A stretch of 64,000 bases of DNA from assembly GCF_001890765.1 (NCBI RefSeq), contig NZ_KV878783.1, positions 125,028 to 189,027 of the forward strand. The letters are read 5' to 3'. The position numbers and the translations under genes were made by a program. Every line of letters starts with the position of its first letter. Positions within the stretch are counted from its first letter, which is position 1. Source of the DNA: Spirulina major PCC 6313 (GTDB taxonomy: Bacteria > Cyanobacteriota > Cyanobacteriia > Cyanobacteriales > Spirulinaceae). Below are positions 16,880-25,674 of this stretch, piece by piece. The notes below the pieces were generated by a model. The model saw only the letters and a list, made by a program, of their open reading frames with translations, did no database searches and was not told the origin of the DNA.

Positions 16880-18637
16880 ATGACTCGATTTTTAACCCGT
16901 ATGGTGCATGGCCTGCACTTCAAAAACATTCGCGGCGACTGCTTTGGCGGCTTGACGGCGGCGATCGTGGCCCTGCCCCTCGCCCTGGCCTTTGGGGTAT
17001 CCTCCGGTGTCGGCCCCATTGCCGGACTCTACGGCGCAGTATGCGTGGGCTTTTTCGCCGCCCTCTTTGGGGGGACTCCCTCCCAGATTTCCGGGCCCAC
17101 CGGGCCCATGACCGTGGTGATGGCCTCCACCCTCGTCTCCCTCACTGCCCGTTATCCCGACACCGGCCTCGCCATGGCCTTCACGGTGATCATGCTGGGG
17201 GGGATTTTTCAGATTCTCCTAGGGGTCTTCAGCCTCGGTAAATACCTCACCCTGATGCCCTACACCGTGATTTCCGGCTTCATGTCCGGGATTGGGGTGA
17301 TTATTATCCTGCTGCAAATCGGGCCGCTATTGGGCCACGCCGGCAGTGGCAATGTGGTGGACAATGTGATGAAATTGCCGAGCCTGATCAGTCACCTTGA
17401 CCCGATCGCTGCCGGATTAGGGGCCTTAACCTTGGTGATTGTGTTTGCTGCGCCGCCCCGGTTGAATCGGATTTTACCCGCTCCCTTGATTGCCTTGGTG
17501 GTGGGTACTGTGGTGTCGGTGGTTGTCTTTCCCGATGCGGCGATTCCGCGCATTGGCACGATCCCCTCTGGTTTACCCACCCTCCACCTGCCAACGATGG
17601 AGTGGGCCACCCTCAAGGATATGCTCGGTTACAGTGTGATGCTGGCGATGTTGGGGGCGATCGATTCCCTGCTCACCTCTCTGGTGGCGGACAATATTAC
17701 CCGCACCCAACATGATTCCAATCGCGAATTGATTGGCCAAGGGATTGGTAATCTCGTCTCTGGCCTCTGTGGGGGTCTGCCGGGAGCCGGGGCAACGATG
17801 CGCACGGTGATCAACGTCCAAGCCGGGGGCAAAACGCCGCTATCGGGGATCGTCCATGCGTTGGTCTTGGCGGTGATTGTGCTCAAAGCCGGCTCCCTGA
17901 CCGAGCCGATTCCCCATGCGGTGTTAGCGGGGATTTTGATTAAGGTGGGGATCGATATTATTGATTGGGGCTTTTTGCGGCGGGCCCATCGGCTCTCGGC
18001 TAAGGGGGCGGGGCTGATGTATCTGGTGTTGGGGTTGACGGTGTTTGTGGATCTGATTACGGCGGTGGCGGTGGGGGCCTTTGTGGCGAATCTGCTGACG
18101 GTGAAGCATATGACCGATGTGCAGGAGCGGGAAATGCGGGCGGTGACTGATGGGACGGCGGAGGATTGGTTGTTACCGGAGGAGCGATCGCTCCTGCACC
18201 AAGCCCAAGGCCGGATTCTCATGTTCCGCCTCAGTGGCCCGATGAGTTTTGGGGCGGCGAAATCCATTTCGCGGCGGATGGCGATCGTGGGAAATTATGA
18301 TGTGTTGATTTTGGATTTAATGAATGTGCCGCGCTTGGGGGTGACGGCATTGTTAGCGATCGAAATGATGATCAAAGATGCGATCGAAAAACGGCGAGAT
18401 GTGTTTGTGGTTGGGGCCCATGGTCAGGTGTATCGACGATTGCATACCCTTGAGGTGATCCAACAATTGCCGCCGACCTGTCGATATTCTGACCGATTAT
18501 CGGCGTTGCAACAGGCGGTACAGTTAGTCCAGGGCTATTCTGTGGTGGTGGAGCCTGGGGACTCTTTGGTGGCGGACTCTGAGGTGCGATCGCCCTCTCA
18601 CCATTCCGTTTCTGCGTCAGCCTATGCTGAAGATTGA
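16880..18637 (+). CDS. bicA: BicA-type SulP bicarbonate transporter
   Basis: The 585-residue protein belongs to the SulP/SLC26 family and closely follows cyanobacterial BicA, the Na+-dependent HCO3- transporter of the inner membrane that feeds the CO2-concentrating mechanism. Seen: LHFKNIRGDCFGGLTAAIVALPLALAFG (first 20: LHFKNIRGDCFGGLTAAIVA) at the N-terminus, FFAALFGGTPSQISGPTGPMTVV, MPYTVISGFMSGIGV, NSNRELIGQGIGN, then GGLPGAGATMRTV and DIIDWGFLRRAH. Residues about 450-560 form a STAS domain with LGVTALLAIE. These stretches match what I remember of characterised BicA. True sulfate/anion transport cannot be ruled out without assay. Confidence 0.85.
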   Translation: MTRFLTRMVHGLHFKNIRGDCFGGLTAAIVALPLALAFGVSSGVGPIAGLYGAVCVGFFAALFGGTPSQISGPTGPMTVVMASTLVSLTARYPDTGLAMAFTVIMLGGIFQILLGVFSLGKYLTLMPYTVISGFMSGIGVIIILLQIGPLLGHAGSGNVVDNVMKLPSLISHLDPIAAGLGALTLVIVFAAPPRLNRILPAPLIALVVGTVVSVVVFPDAAIPRIGTIPSGLPTLHLPTMEWATLKDMLGYSVMLAMLGAIDSLLTSLVADNITRTQHDSNRELIGQGIGNLVSGLCGGLPGAGATMRTVINVQAGGKTPLSGIVHALVLAVIVLKAGSLTEPIPHAVLAGILIKVGIDIIDWGFLRRAHRLSAKGAGLMYLVLGLTVFVDLITAVAVGAFVANLLTVKHMTDVQEREMRAVTDGTAEDWLLPEERSLLHQAQGRILMFRLSGPMSFGAAKSISRRMAIVGNYDVLILDLMNVPRLGVTALLAIEMMIKDAIEKRRDVFVVGAHGQVYRRLHTLEVIQQLPPTCRYSDRLSALQQAVQLVQGYSVVVEPGDSLVADSEVRSPSHHSVSASAYAED

Positions 18638-18666
18638 AATCAGAACAGGCTCTGTCCGTTGTACTT

Positions 18667-21600
18667 CTACCACGGACTACCCACCAGCATGAACGCGCTC
18701 CAATAAAAGGGATGGCTAAAATTAGCCCGCTGGATCGCGTCTAATCCTGCGATCGCATCCCCTACGCCCGCTAACTGACTCTGTTGAATTAACGCCAACT
18801 GCGCCCGCCGCAACGCCTCCGCCTTAATCGTCACCTCCGGATCAGTGAGATGCCGATAAAACTCACCCATCAACGCCATTGTCCCCCGATCCGACACTTG
18901 CCACAAACTCGCCAACGCCGACTTCACCCCCGCCTGCACCGCCAACCCCGCAAACCCCAATTCAGCATTCACATCTCCCAACGCCGTCTCACAAGCACTC
19001 AACACCAAAAGCTCAACCTGCGGATTGTCATACCAGCGCAACTCTCGCAATTCATGGGGCTGCAATTGTTCATCGCCCCACAGTTGAATATACGAATCAT
19101 CTAAACGACCCGCCTTGAAATCCGCATGGGTCGCTAAATGCACCACATCAAAATCCCGTTCCCGGCTCTGATCTGTCAAATTCTGATAGGTAAATTCTGC
19201 ATTGAGATGGATTTCGCTGGGGATAACTTGGGATAATACGCTGGCTTCTTGCTCCACCCCCGGCAAAGGATCAAGCGCTTGAAATTCCGACGCACCCATG
19301 ATCAAGAGATGGGCATCCTGGAGAGATTGATAATCACTATTGGTCAGACTCAGACTCGGAATTTGCCCCAGACTGTACTTTTCAATTAGGAATTGCTCAC
19401 CGTCATAAAGTGCGGCAAGAGGCACATGGCGCAGTCCTTCCCCCATGGCAAAAATCAGCGTATCCACCGCCAATTCATCCAGGGTGGAAGCCAAGGGAGC
19501 GATCATCCATTCATAGAGTTGTTGAGCCGGTTGCACATAGTCAGTGCGGCGACGTTGATTGAGAACACCGCGACGGAATTGGGACACAGTACGCATTAAC
19601 TCCTCACGGGATGCGGCGGGGATCACATGACGGCGGAACTGGTCATCCGGGGTGATTAAAATCAATTCGAGATAGTCCGGTTGACTGAGGATGTAAACCA
19701 ATGCCGGATTGGTTCCGGTTTGGGTTTGAATGCGCCTAAAGGTTTCCCGCAGATTGCCAATACTGGATTCTTCACCCTCGTCACTCTCCGATTCGTCAGC
19801 CCCATCAACCCCTTCTACATTGACGCTGTTATCCGCTAGGACCGTGAGAGCCGCATAGGCATCTGCCATCGAGTCATCCAGCCTGATCAATTCTTGCAAG
19901 ACGGCATTATCTTCTAAAGACCCCCCCAATGCTTTTTCACCCGGTAAGCTCCAGGTAAACCCCCCTTCGGCATCAAATCGGGTTTCTCCCCCTAGTTGTC
20001 GTCCGACGCGACGCACAAACTCTTCGTTATCTAAAAATTGATTTTTAACATCGGAGCCGGAAACCGCATGCACAATTTCCGGCGGGGTGGCTGGATTTTC
20101 CGGCGGGGTGACTGGATTTTCCGGCAAGGTGACTAAATTTTCCGGCGGAGCACTATTGGTGAGGATTGAAATCCCCGGTTGGGTATGACTGGTGAGATAA
20201 GCCTGGGTGGGGAGAATGGTAAATCCTGTTCCGGCGGTGATGGCGGCACTGGTGCCGTTTGTTGTCGCATCCCCAATGAGAAAGGGGGTGGATTCGTTTC
20301 CGCCATGACGGATCACGATCGCGCCGCCGGAGACTGCACCCGCACTGGCAATACTGGCATTAAAACTATTAAACGAACTATCCGCCGATGCGATCGCCCC
20401 TGGAACGCGCACAAAACCATTCACACTTTCGAGGGTAACGGCTCCCCCCGCCCCCGCCGTAGCTTCAGTATTAATCAACCCCACGGCGATGCCCTTGGGG
20501 GCTTGGAGGGTAACGGTTCCTGAATTTCCCGTGGGGCTTGTGGTATTAATCGCCCCGGTGCCGCTGAGGGTGTTGATCGTGCCATTGGTGCTAATCAGAG
20601 CGACATTGCCCCCGTTGCCCGTCCCTAAGGATGCCGCATTTAAGCTCCGAGTCTGAATCTCTGCTGCGGCGTTCAGAGTAATCACGCCCCCTCCCGTCGC
20701 ACTGCTGGTATCCAAGGTTAAGGCCGTAGTGTCGATACCCTGGGTAGCGTTAAGGGTTAAGGGGTTCCCCGTGGTTTGGACAGAGCCGGTGAGAGTGATA
20801 TCACCCAAAGCACTGAGCGCAACAGCACCATTATCAACAAACAGATCTAAATCTAAGTTCCCTGGATGCTCTGTTATCGCTAAACTGCCATTCTGCACCC
20901 AAATCCCGCCACCATTGTTACCCGCAACATTCCCCGCAATGGTGGAGTTGATTAGGCTCACATCACCCACGCTCCTGATCCCGCCGCCGTTGCCGCCAAC
21001 GACCCCCGCCGAATTCCCCGTAATCGTGGAGTTCGTCAGGCTCACATTACCGCTACTGGAAATCCCACCGCCGTTACCGCTGCCGAACCCCGCCGCATTC
21101 CCCGTAATCGTGGAGTTCGTCAGGCTCACATCACGATCGCTGTAAATCCCACCGCCGTCGAAGTTACTCGTAAAATTCCCGGAAACGGTGGAGTTGGTTA
21201 GGCTCACATTCCCCACGCTCCTAATTCCGCCGCCGCCGCTACTCGCAATATTACCTGAAACGGTGGAGTTGGTCAGGCTCAAATCACTACCGCTAAAAAT
21301 TCCGCCGCCGCTGCCAGTGACCCCCCCGCCTGCGATCGTGAGGTTGTTGATCGTGGTTGTCCCTAGCGTTGCAATGCTCTCAAAAATCCGAAATGTGTTG
21401 TTTCCCTGAACCGTGGAGCCATTGCCATCAATTGTCACTCCGATTTGTGCCCAACTAATCGTTGAGAGGAGGTTTACCGTACCGCTCACACTAAACGTTA
21501 CCGACTCATTATTTCCCACGAGAGCTAACGCTTGGCGTAGGGAGCCTGCACCAGCATCATTTAAGTTGCTGACGGTTTGATTGGCTAATGTTCCCTCCCA

Positions 21601-22995
21601 ACGGCTCAGGGTTAGGTCAGTGAATGGCGTGACGGCTTCAATGGTTCCAGTCCTGCGTTCTAAGACCCAATCTCCGCCGTAATTGCTGCTCCCGGTCAGA
21701 TTCGTTGACGCTGCCACATCCGCCCCGGTGATCGCGGCAAGACTCGCCATTAATGCCTCACCCGTGGCCCCCAAGGCCGTGAAGCAACTGTAAAGCAGTA
21801 AATCCGCCCCCTCGGTGAGGGAATCTGACCAGGTTTGTAGCTGGGTTTGATAATTCTCGACGTTCTCGCTGTTGATCCATTGATTGCCCAGCCAGAAATT
21901 CCCCTGATTTCCTTCGGCAACGATCGCAACTGAATCCAATTTCCCCACCGCAGCACGGATCAGGGATAGCTGTGCGGTGATCGTTGCCATGCCGTTTTGA
22001 TCACGATCGATAATTTGTGCGATCGTTCCCGCCTCAGCCCCAAACAATAACGCCTCTGGATTGTCCGCCCGTGCATCAATGAACACCGCCTGATCGGGAT
22101 TGTCCCCCGACTCCGAAAAGCGCACCACCCGCGCATTCCCGCTCACTAAATCCGGCGCATCTACGGTCACCCGCCCCGCCGCGAATAAATCCGCCTGCTC
22201 TGCGACCACCTGCCCGATCAGATGCACATCACCCGTCACAATTGACCCTTGTAATTCCACCCCGCCCGCCGTTAGCAAACTGGGTAAATCCATGGGTGAA
22301 ATGCCGGCGGTTAGAGCCTCTTGGGGTAAATCCAAACTCAGCAACATTCCCGCTTGGGCCACATTCACCAAACGAGACCCCGGTACGGCTGCGAGCGTGA
22401 CGGTAGGGGCTGCGATCGCCCCCGCTTGAATCACGGTTCCACCCAAAAGCGTGATGTCCTGGTTTGAGGTGAGGGTTCCGGCGTTGATGATCGCGCTGGG
22501 TGCTGCACTTAAAAAGGAAAACTGATTGGGGTTGCCGATTAGGGTGGTGTAGTCATTCGCACCCATGGCATTAAACCACCCTCCCTCGAAGCCAATGCGA
22601 TCGCTCGTTGTCGCCAAGAAATCCCCGCCCACATTCAAACTCGCCCCCACGCCGAACACAATCCCCGCCGGATTCATCAGGTACAGATTCGGGGTAGCTT
22701 GAATCAGCCCATTAATCACGGAGGGATCGCCCCCGGTCACTCGCCCCAAAATATTCGTGATCCTGGGATGACTTAAGAACTTGGCAATTTCGCCGCTGCT
22801 TAACCCAAATTCTTGAAAGGAGTGAAACAGATTCGCCCCGGCTTGGGTTCCCCCGTCGATGTAATACCTGTTGCTATCGAGGGTGACGATTGTGTCTGTG
22901 CCGTCTGGGGCAGGGGCGATCGCTTGGGCGAGGACTGGGTTAGCACAGCAGAGGCTGCTCATGCCAAGCAAAACGGCGCAATGGAGAGTGTTCAT
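18667..22995 (-). CDS. Haemagglutinin-type exoprotein fused to DUF4347, beta-helix and CHAT peptidase
   Basis: This 1442-residue protein has a signal peptide (1-24). It then has a two-partner-secretion haemagglutinin domain (about 25-160; motifs GANLFHSFQEF, ILGRVTGG and NLYLMNPAGIVFG). A DUF4347-like segment (about 290-470; AVFIDARADN, LLLYSCFTALG) follows. Next come glycine/serine-rich beta-helix repeats (about 480-920) built around LTNSTVSGN and LTNSTITGN. A proline-rich linker with repeated PPENP precedes a CHAT domain with His1290 (HLATHAD) and Cys1335 (LSACETALG). The order suggests export by a TpsB partner, which is not in this window, of a surface or released protein with a peptidase head. 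It is convergent with bicA, 29 bp between ends. Confidence 0.85.
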   Translation of the reverse strand: MNTLHCAVLLGMSSLCCANPVLAQAIAPAPDGTDTIVTLDSNRYYIDGGTQAGANLFHSFQEFGLSSGEIAKFLSHPRITNILGRVTGGDPSVINGLIQATPNLYLMNPAGIVFGVGASLNVGGDFLATTSDRIGFEGGWFNAMGANDYTTLIGNPNQFSFLSAAPSAIINAGTLTSNQDITLLGGTVIQAGAIAAPTVTLAAVPGSRLVNVAQAGMLLSLDLPQEALTAGISPMDLPSLLTAGGVELQGSIVTGDVHLIGQVVAEQADLFAAGRVTVDAPDLVSGNARVVRFSESGDNPDQAVFIDARADNPEALLFGAEAGTIAQIIDRDQNGMATITAQLSLIRAAVGKLDSVAIVAEGNQGNFWLGNQWINSENVENYQTQLQTWSDSLTEGADLLLYSCFTALGATGEALMASLAAITGADVAASTNLTGSSNYGGDWVLERRTGTIEAVTPFTDLTLSRWEGTLANQTVSNLNDAGAGSLRQALALVGNNESVTFSVSGTVNLLSTISWAQIGVTIDGNGSTVQGNNTFRIFESIATLGTTTINNLTIAGGGVTGSGGGIFSGSDLSLTNSTVSGNIASSGGGGIRSVGNVSLTNSTVSGNFTSNFDGGGIYSDRDVSLTNSTITGNAAGFGSGNGGGISSSGNVSLTNSTITGNSAGVVGGNGGGIRSVGDVSLINSTIAGNVAGNNGGGIWVQNGSLAITEHPGNLDLDLFVDNGAVALSALGDITLTGSVQTTGNPLTLNATQGIDTTALTLDTSSATGGGVITLNAAAEIQTRSLNAASLGTGNGGNVALISTNGTINTLSGTGAINTTSPTGNSGTVTLQAPKGIAVGLINTEATAGAGGAVTLESVNGFVRVPGAIASADSSFNSFNASIASAGAVSGGAIVIRHGGNESTPFLIGDATTNGTSAAITAGTGFTILPTQAYLTSHTQPGISILTNSAPPENLVTLPENPVTPPENPATPPEIVHAVSGSDVKNQFLDNEEFVRRVGRQLGGETRFDAEGGFTWSLPGEKALGGSLEDNAVLQELIRLDDSMADAYAALTVLADNSVNVEGVDGADESESDEGEESSIGNLRETFRRIQTQTGTNPALVYILSQPDYLELILITPDDQFRRHVIPAASREELMRTVSQFRRGVLNQRRRTDYVQPAQQLYEWMIAPLASTLDELAVDTLIFAMGEGLRHVPLAALYDGEQFLIEKYSLGQIPSLSLTNSDYQSLQDAHLLIMGASEFQALDPLPGVEQEASVLSQVIPSEIHLNAEFTYQNLTDQSRERDFDVVHLATHADFKAGRLDDSYIQLWGDEQLQPHELRELRWYDNPQVELLVLSACETALGDVNAELGFAGLAVQAGVKSALASLWQVSDRGTMALMGEFYRHLTDPEVTIKAEALRRAQLALIQQSQLAGVGDAIAGLDAIQRANFSHPFYWSAFMLVGSPW

Positions 22996-23069
22996 GAATC
23001 GGGGGGGCGATCGCTTTCGTTTGGGATGAATTCAACAACTCTCCCTCAGTATAAACAGGGGATTTTCTG

Positions 23070-23137
23070 AACTAATACCCAATCCCAACTAATACCCAAT
23101 CCCAACTAATACCCAATCCCAACTAATACCCAATCCC
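23070..23137 (+). repeat. Four tandem copies of a 17-bp unit
   Basis: AACTAATACCCAATCCC is repeated four times without change (23070-23086, 23087-23103, 23104-23120, 23121-23137). It lies 75 bp upstream of the start of the exoprotein-CHAT gene, in its probable promoter region. Copy-number change here could affect expression. Confidence 0.9.
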
Positions 23138-23180
23138 ACAATCAGAAACCCCAGATCACGGTGGGCAAGATCGGAAAAAA

Positions 23181-23220
23181 CGTGAATCTCGATGATGAGA
23201 GAGGGTTACCGAGATTCACG
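23181..23220. promoter_or_regulatory. 11-bp-arm inverted repeat
   Basis: CGTGAATCTCG (23181-23191) faces CGAGATTCACG (23210-23220) with an 18-base spacer. It lies between the two tandem-repeat arrays and upstream of the exoprotein-CHAT gene. It lacks a T-run on either side, so an operator or an RNA hairpin is as likely as a terminator. Confidence 0.5.
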
Positions 23221-23237
23221 CTTCAGGATATTGCGGT

Positions 23238-23342
23238 GCGATAGGTGGCTTCGCGATAGGTGGCTTCGCGATAGGTGGCTTCGCGATAGGTGGCTTCGCG
23301 ATAGGTGGCTTCGCGATAGGTGGCTTCGCGATAGGTGGCTTC
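23238..23342 (+). repeat. Seven tandem copies of a 15-bp unit
   Basis: GCGATAGGTGGCTTC is repeated exactly seven times; an eighth copy decays into GCGATCGCGCC. Since 15 is a multiple of three, the array stays open on the minus strand as a repeated REATY peptide, but that frame does not belong to the neighbouring gene. The array starts 10 bp beyond the ribbon-helix-helix gene's stop. Confidence 0.92.
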
Positions 23343-23352
23343 GCGATCGCGC

Positions 23353-23724
23353 CTAATCAGTCCAACTATCGAGACTGAGGGGAACAAGATCGCCGCTCGT
23401 GGTGAGGCCGAGGAGCATGGCGGATTGTTCCGGGATGAGGTGGCCGGTGAGGGCGCAATGTTCATCTTTTTCGGCGGTGGCAGGCAGGGAGGCGCGGATA
23501 TCGTGGCGGGAAAATTGGGGGCGATAGTCGCCGGATTTTTGTTGGACGTAATTCCACAGGATGCTGCGGATCAGGGCTTGATAGCCGGTGTTGCCGGATA
23601 GAGTTTTGAGTTTGTCTTTGAGTTCGCGTTCTAAGCGAATGCTCGTGACTTCCATCTCGGTGGTTGAGGTGCGGGTCATTGTTTGCATGGGTGTTGCAAA
23701 GCCTCCAAAAAAAGGTGTGGACAT
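23353..23724 (-). CDS. Ribbon-helix-helix-type small protein
   Basis: The 123-residue product contains EMEVTSIRLERELKDKLK (about residues 23-40), the beta strand plus first helix of a ribbon-helix-helix DNA-binding motif, then GYQALIRSILWNYVQQKSG as the second helix. The C-terminal half is polar and unrecognised. I recall similar conserved cyanobacterial proteins starting near MTRTSTTEME, so Met13 (23688) or Met16 (23679) may be the true start; a GGAGG lies about 13 bases before Met13. RHH proteins usually repress their own promoter. A TAGTATT direct repeat lies just upstream. Confidence 0.65.
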   Translation of the reverse strand: MSTPFFGGFATPMQTMTRTSTTEMEVTSIRLERELKDKLKTLSGNTGYQALIRSILWNYVQQKSGDYRPQFSRHDIRASLPATAEKDEHCALTGHLIPEQSAMLLGLTTSGDLVPLSLDSWTD

Positions 23725-23726
23725 TC

Positions 23727-23747
23727 TAGTATTACAAGTGTAGTATT
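23727..23747. promoter_or_regulatory. Possible RHH operator: TAGTATT direct repeat
   Basis: TAGTATT occurs at 23727-23733 and again at 23741-23747, i.e. 14 bp apart, directly upstream of the first ATG of the ribbon-helix-helix gene. RHH regulators often bind short tandem sites in their own promoters. This is an inference from position and spacing only. Confidence 0.35.
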
Positions 23748-23882
23748 TAAAGCATGGGTTGATCCAACCCCCAGCGCAAATCTTTAAATTCGAGAAATTC
23801 GAGCAATTTTGCTTAAATTCGCGCTGACACTTCGTTTTTTTGAGCCGATCGCCTTTGGCGCGATCGCACCCTTGGAGGCTAC

Positions 23883-24173
23883 ATGCGTTCTTTAACCCTT
23901 CTACTCCCCAACCTTAACTCCGGCCTGACCTTGACCTCTGGCGGCACGTTTAGCAACGTCGGCCGCGAGCCATGGCAACTGTTGGGATCGAACGCTGATG
24001 CCGTCGAGAGAACATTTTCGACCGGGTGTGATCATAGCGATCTCAACGCATCTATGGCGCTGAAGTCGGACTATGGCCGAATTAGCGATCGCCCGAACCC
24101 CTCGATTATTATTTCACCCCCCCGAAGCGGGCAAGCGCCCCGAACTGACCCCAGTTCTGCCCCTGGCGCTTAA
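23883..24173 (+). CDS. Putative 96-residue protein, unrecognised
   Basis: The ATG is preceded at a good distance by GGAGG (23873-23877), and a terminator hairpin follows the stop, so the interval has the layout of a small transcription unit. The product (MRSLTLLLPNLNSGLTLTSG..., Pro/Ser-rich at the end) has no domain I know. A frame overlapping its 3' part (24073-24291) runs through the terminator and is less likely. The interval might instead encode an untranslated RNA. Confidence 0.35.
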   Translation: MRSLTLLLPNLNSGLTLTSGGTFSNVGREPWQLLGSNADAVERTFSTGCDHSDLNASMALKSDYGRISDRPNPSIIISPPRSGQAPRTDPSSAPGA

Positions 24174-24195
24174 CCTCCAGAGTCTGCCCTTAAGA

Positions 24196-24227
24196 CCCCG
24201 CTTCTTCCCCATGAGAAGCGGGGTTTT
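24196..24227 (+). terminator. Rho-independent terminator
   Basis: CCCCGCTTCT (24196-24205) pairs with AGAAGCGGGG (24214-24223), followed by TTTT. It ends the small unit at 23883-24173 and separates it from the HNH gene. Confidence 0.75.
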
Positions 24228-24287
24228 GGTTTGGATTCTGACCCCGGATCATGACCCGCCCCACCAGAGTAACCAGGACGTTGAGCC

Positions 24288-24806
24288 ATGACTGCCACAG
24301 AAGTTTTGAACCGTTCCGTTGTTGTGTTTTCCCAAAACTACTTACCCCTGATGCGGATTACGCTGCGGCGAGCGGTGACGTTGATTTTGACCGGGAAAGC
24401 CGAGCCGATTTTACTGTACAACCCCGCTGTGTGGGCGGTGCGATCGCCCTCCGTCAGCCTGCAAATTCCCGCCCATATTCGGCTGATCATTCCCCACCGG
24501 GAACGGGGCTGGAAGGTGCCCCCAGTCAGTCGGCGCGAAGTGCTCAAGCGCGATCGCTCCACCTGCCAATATTGCGGCAGTCGGCACCATCTCACCCTTG
24601 ACCATGTTCTACCCCGATCCAAAGGCGGTCAACATACTTGGAACAACGTCGTTACGGCCTGCGCAACCTGTAATGGTCGCAAGGGCGATCGCACCCCCGA
24701 ACAGGCCAAAATGCTCCTGCGCACCATTCCCAAAGCCCCCATCCATCCCACGGTGATCTTCGCCGAACAGTTTTGGGACAGCGTTCAAGATCGCCCCACC
24801 GGCTAG
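24288..24806 (+). CDS. HNH endonuclease
   Basis: The 172-residue protein carries a complete HNH/McrA-type motif: CQYCG (about 92-96), LTLDHVLPRSKGG (about 102-114) with the metal-binding Asp-His, and NNVVTACATCNGRKGD (about 119-134), with the second CxxC and the final Asn. The N-terminus (about 1-80) is a conserved beta-rich segment starting LNRSVVVFSQNYLP. This arrangement is shared by a widespread cyanobacterial group of stand-alone HNH proteins whose substrate is unknown. It is not next to other defence genes. The downstream gene starts 44 bp after its stop, so the two may be cotranscribed. Confidence 0.88.
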   Translation: MTATEVLNRSVVVFSQNYLPLMRITLRRAVTLILTGKAEPILLYNPAVWAVRSPSVSLQIPAHIRLIIPHRERGWKVPPVSRREVLKRDRSTCQYCGSRHHLTLDHVLPRSKGGQHTWNNVVTACATCNGRKGDRTPEQAKMLLRTIPKAPIHPTVIFAEQFWDSVQDRPTG

Positions 24807-24850
24807 AACCCCTTAAATCTCCTTTTGATCCCTCTGCCTTCAAAACACCG

Positions 24851-25249
24851 ATGTTGAAACTGATTTACCACGAAGATGGCTTCTGGTTGGAACACTTGAC
24901 CACCCCACTCGAACGGTGGTTAAACACCCGCCTCATGGTTGCGGTGCGTTCCGCCCACAGCCTCACCCTCGAACCCAGCACCGCATCGTTCATCCTGCCG
25001 GACACCGTCCCCCACTGGGATGAACTGGATCGCCTCTCTCGCCAAGAATCCCCCTGTGCCTTACTCGTGGAACCCTGCGATGAAGGCTATGTGGAAGTTT
25101 GCCTGCATGGGATTTGGGTGGGCGAAAATCCCGAAGCCGAAGCAGGGGTATTTGTGGCTCGCCTGAGCGATCGCACCGAATTCCTCATCTACAAACTCTG
25201 GCAAACCGCCGAATCCCTCGCCCAAGTCAGCGGCGATTTCCTGGATTAA
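24851..25249 (+). CDS. Conserved hypothetical cyanobacterial protein
   Basis: From ATG 24851 the product has 132 residues: a beta-rich N-terminus (MLKLIYHEDGFWLEHL), then a region with LLVEPCDEGYVEVCLHG, and a helical end with LIYKLWQTAESLAQVSG. No catalytic pattern is evident. The frame is open upstream into the HNH gene but ATG 24851 gives a sensible hydrophobic-core start. I recall similar unnamed proteins in cyanobacteria but cannot give a function. Confidence 0.65.
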   Translation: MLKLIYHEDGFWLEHLTTPLERWLNTRLMVAVRSAHSLTLEPSTASFILPDTVPHWDELDRLSRQESPCALLVEPCDEGYVEVCLHGIWVGENPEAEAGVFVARLSDRTEFLIYKLWQTAESLAQVSGDFLD

Positions 25250-25674
25250 CGAGCGATCGCATCCATCATGATCCGATGGGTGGATGCGATCGCCCATGGA
25301 TTTCCCAAAGCTTGATATCAGTCCAGCCAATCAATAGCTAGAACGCGCTTTCGTGCGACGGTGATCTCGTTCTTTGCCACACGGCTGGGAAACCGACTGT
25401 ATTGATTCGGATTATTTGCCGTGAACTTGAATCATGATTTCTCGGCGATCTAGCCGCTGTTGAACAAGCCTATCATCTTAGGACTCAGAGCCTCAGTCAA
25501 CGACAAACTCAGCGCCAATTTCGCGATCCGGATCGGCTTAATTCTGCGCAACAAGAACTGAAACGCGGCAACCCATGCTAAGGCGATCGCGCCCTATTTA
25601 TCCCTCACCCACAATACATCCCGCAGTGTTCACCTTTTCCTAGCGGGCATCCGCAACTGCAGTGCAGATCTCGT
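25250..25674. other. Intergenic stretch, nothing recognised
   Basis: The 425 bp between the hypothetical gene and the leuC 3' end contain HIP1 pieces (25253-25291) with short palindromic character, but no open frame with protein-like composition, no tRNA and no clear terminator. Confidence 0.6.

Noticed and set aside
17629-18267. 212-codon frame antisense to the bicA-like gene
   Set aside because: It is a shadow frame opposite a well-supported transporter gene.
23070-23342. Tandem repeats considered as CRISPR array
   Set aside because: Units are directly adjacent without spacers, and no cas gene is present.
23223-23465. Open frame on the minus strand encoding repeated REATY
   Set aside because: It is produced by the 15-bp tandem array, whose length is a multiple of three, and overlaps the RHH gene in another frame. 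No homologous protein pattern.
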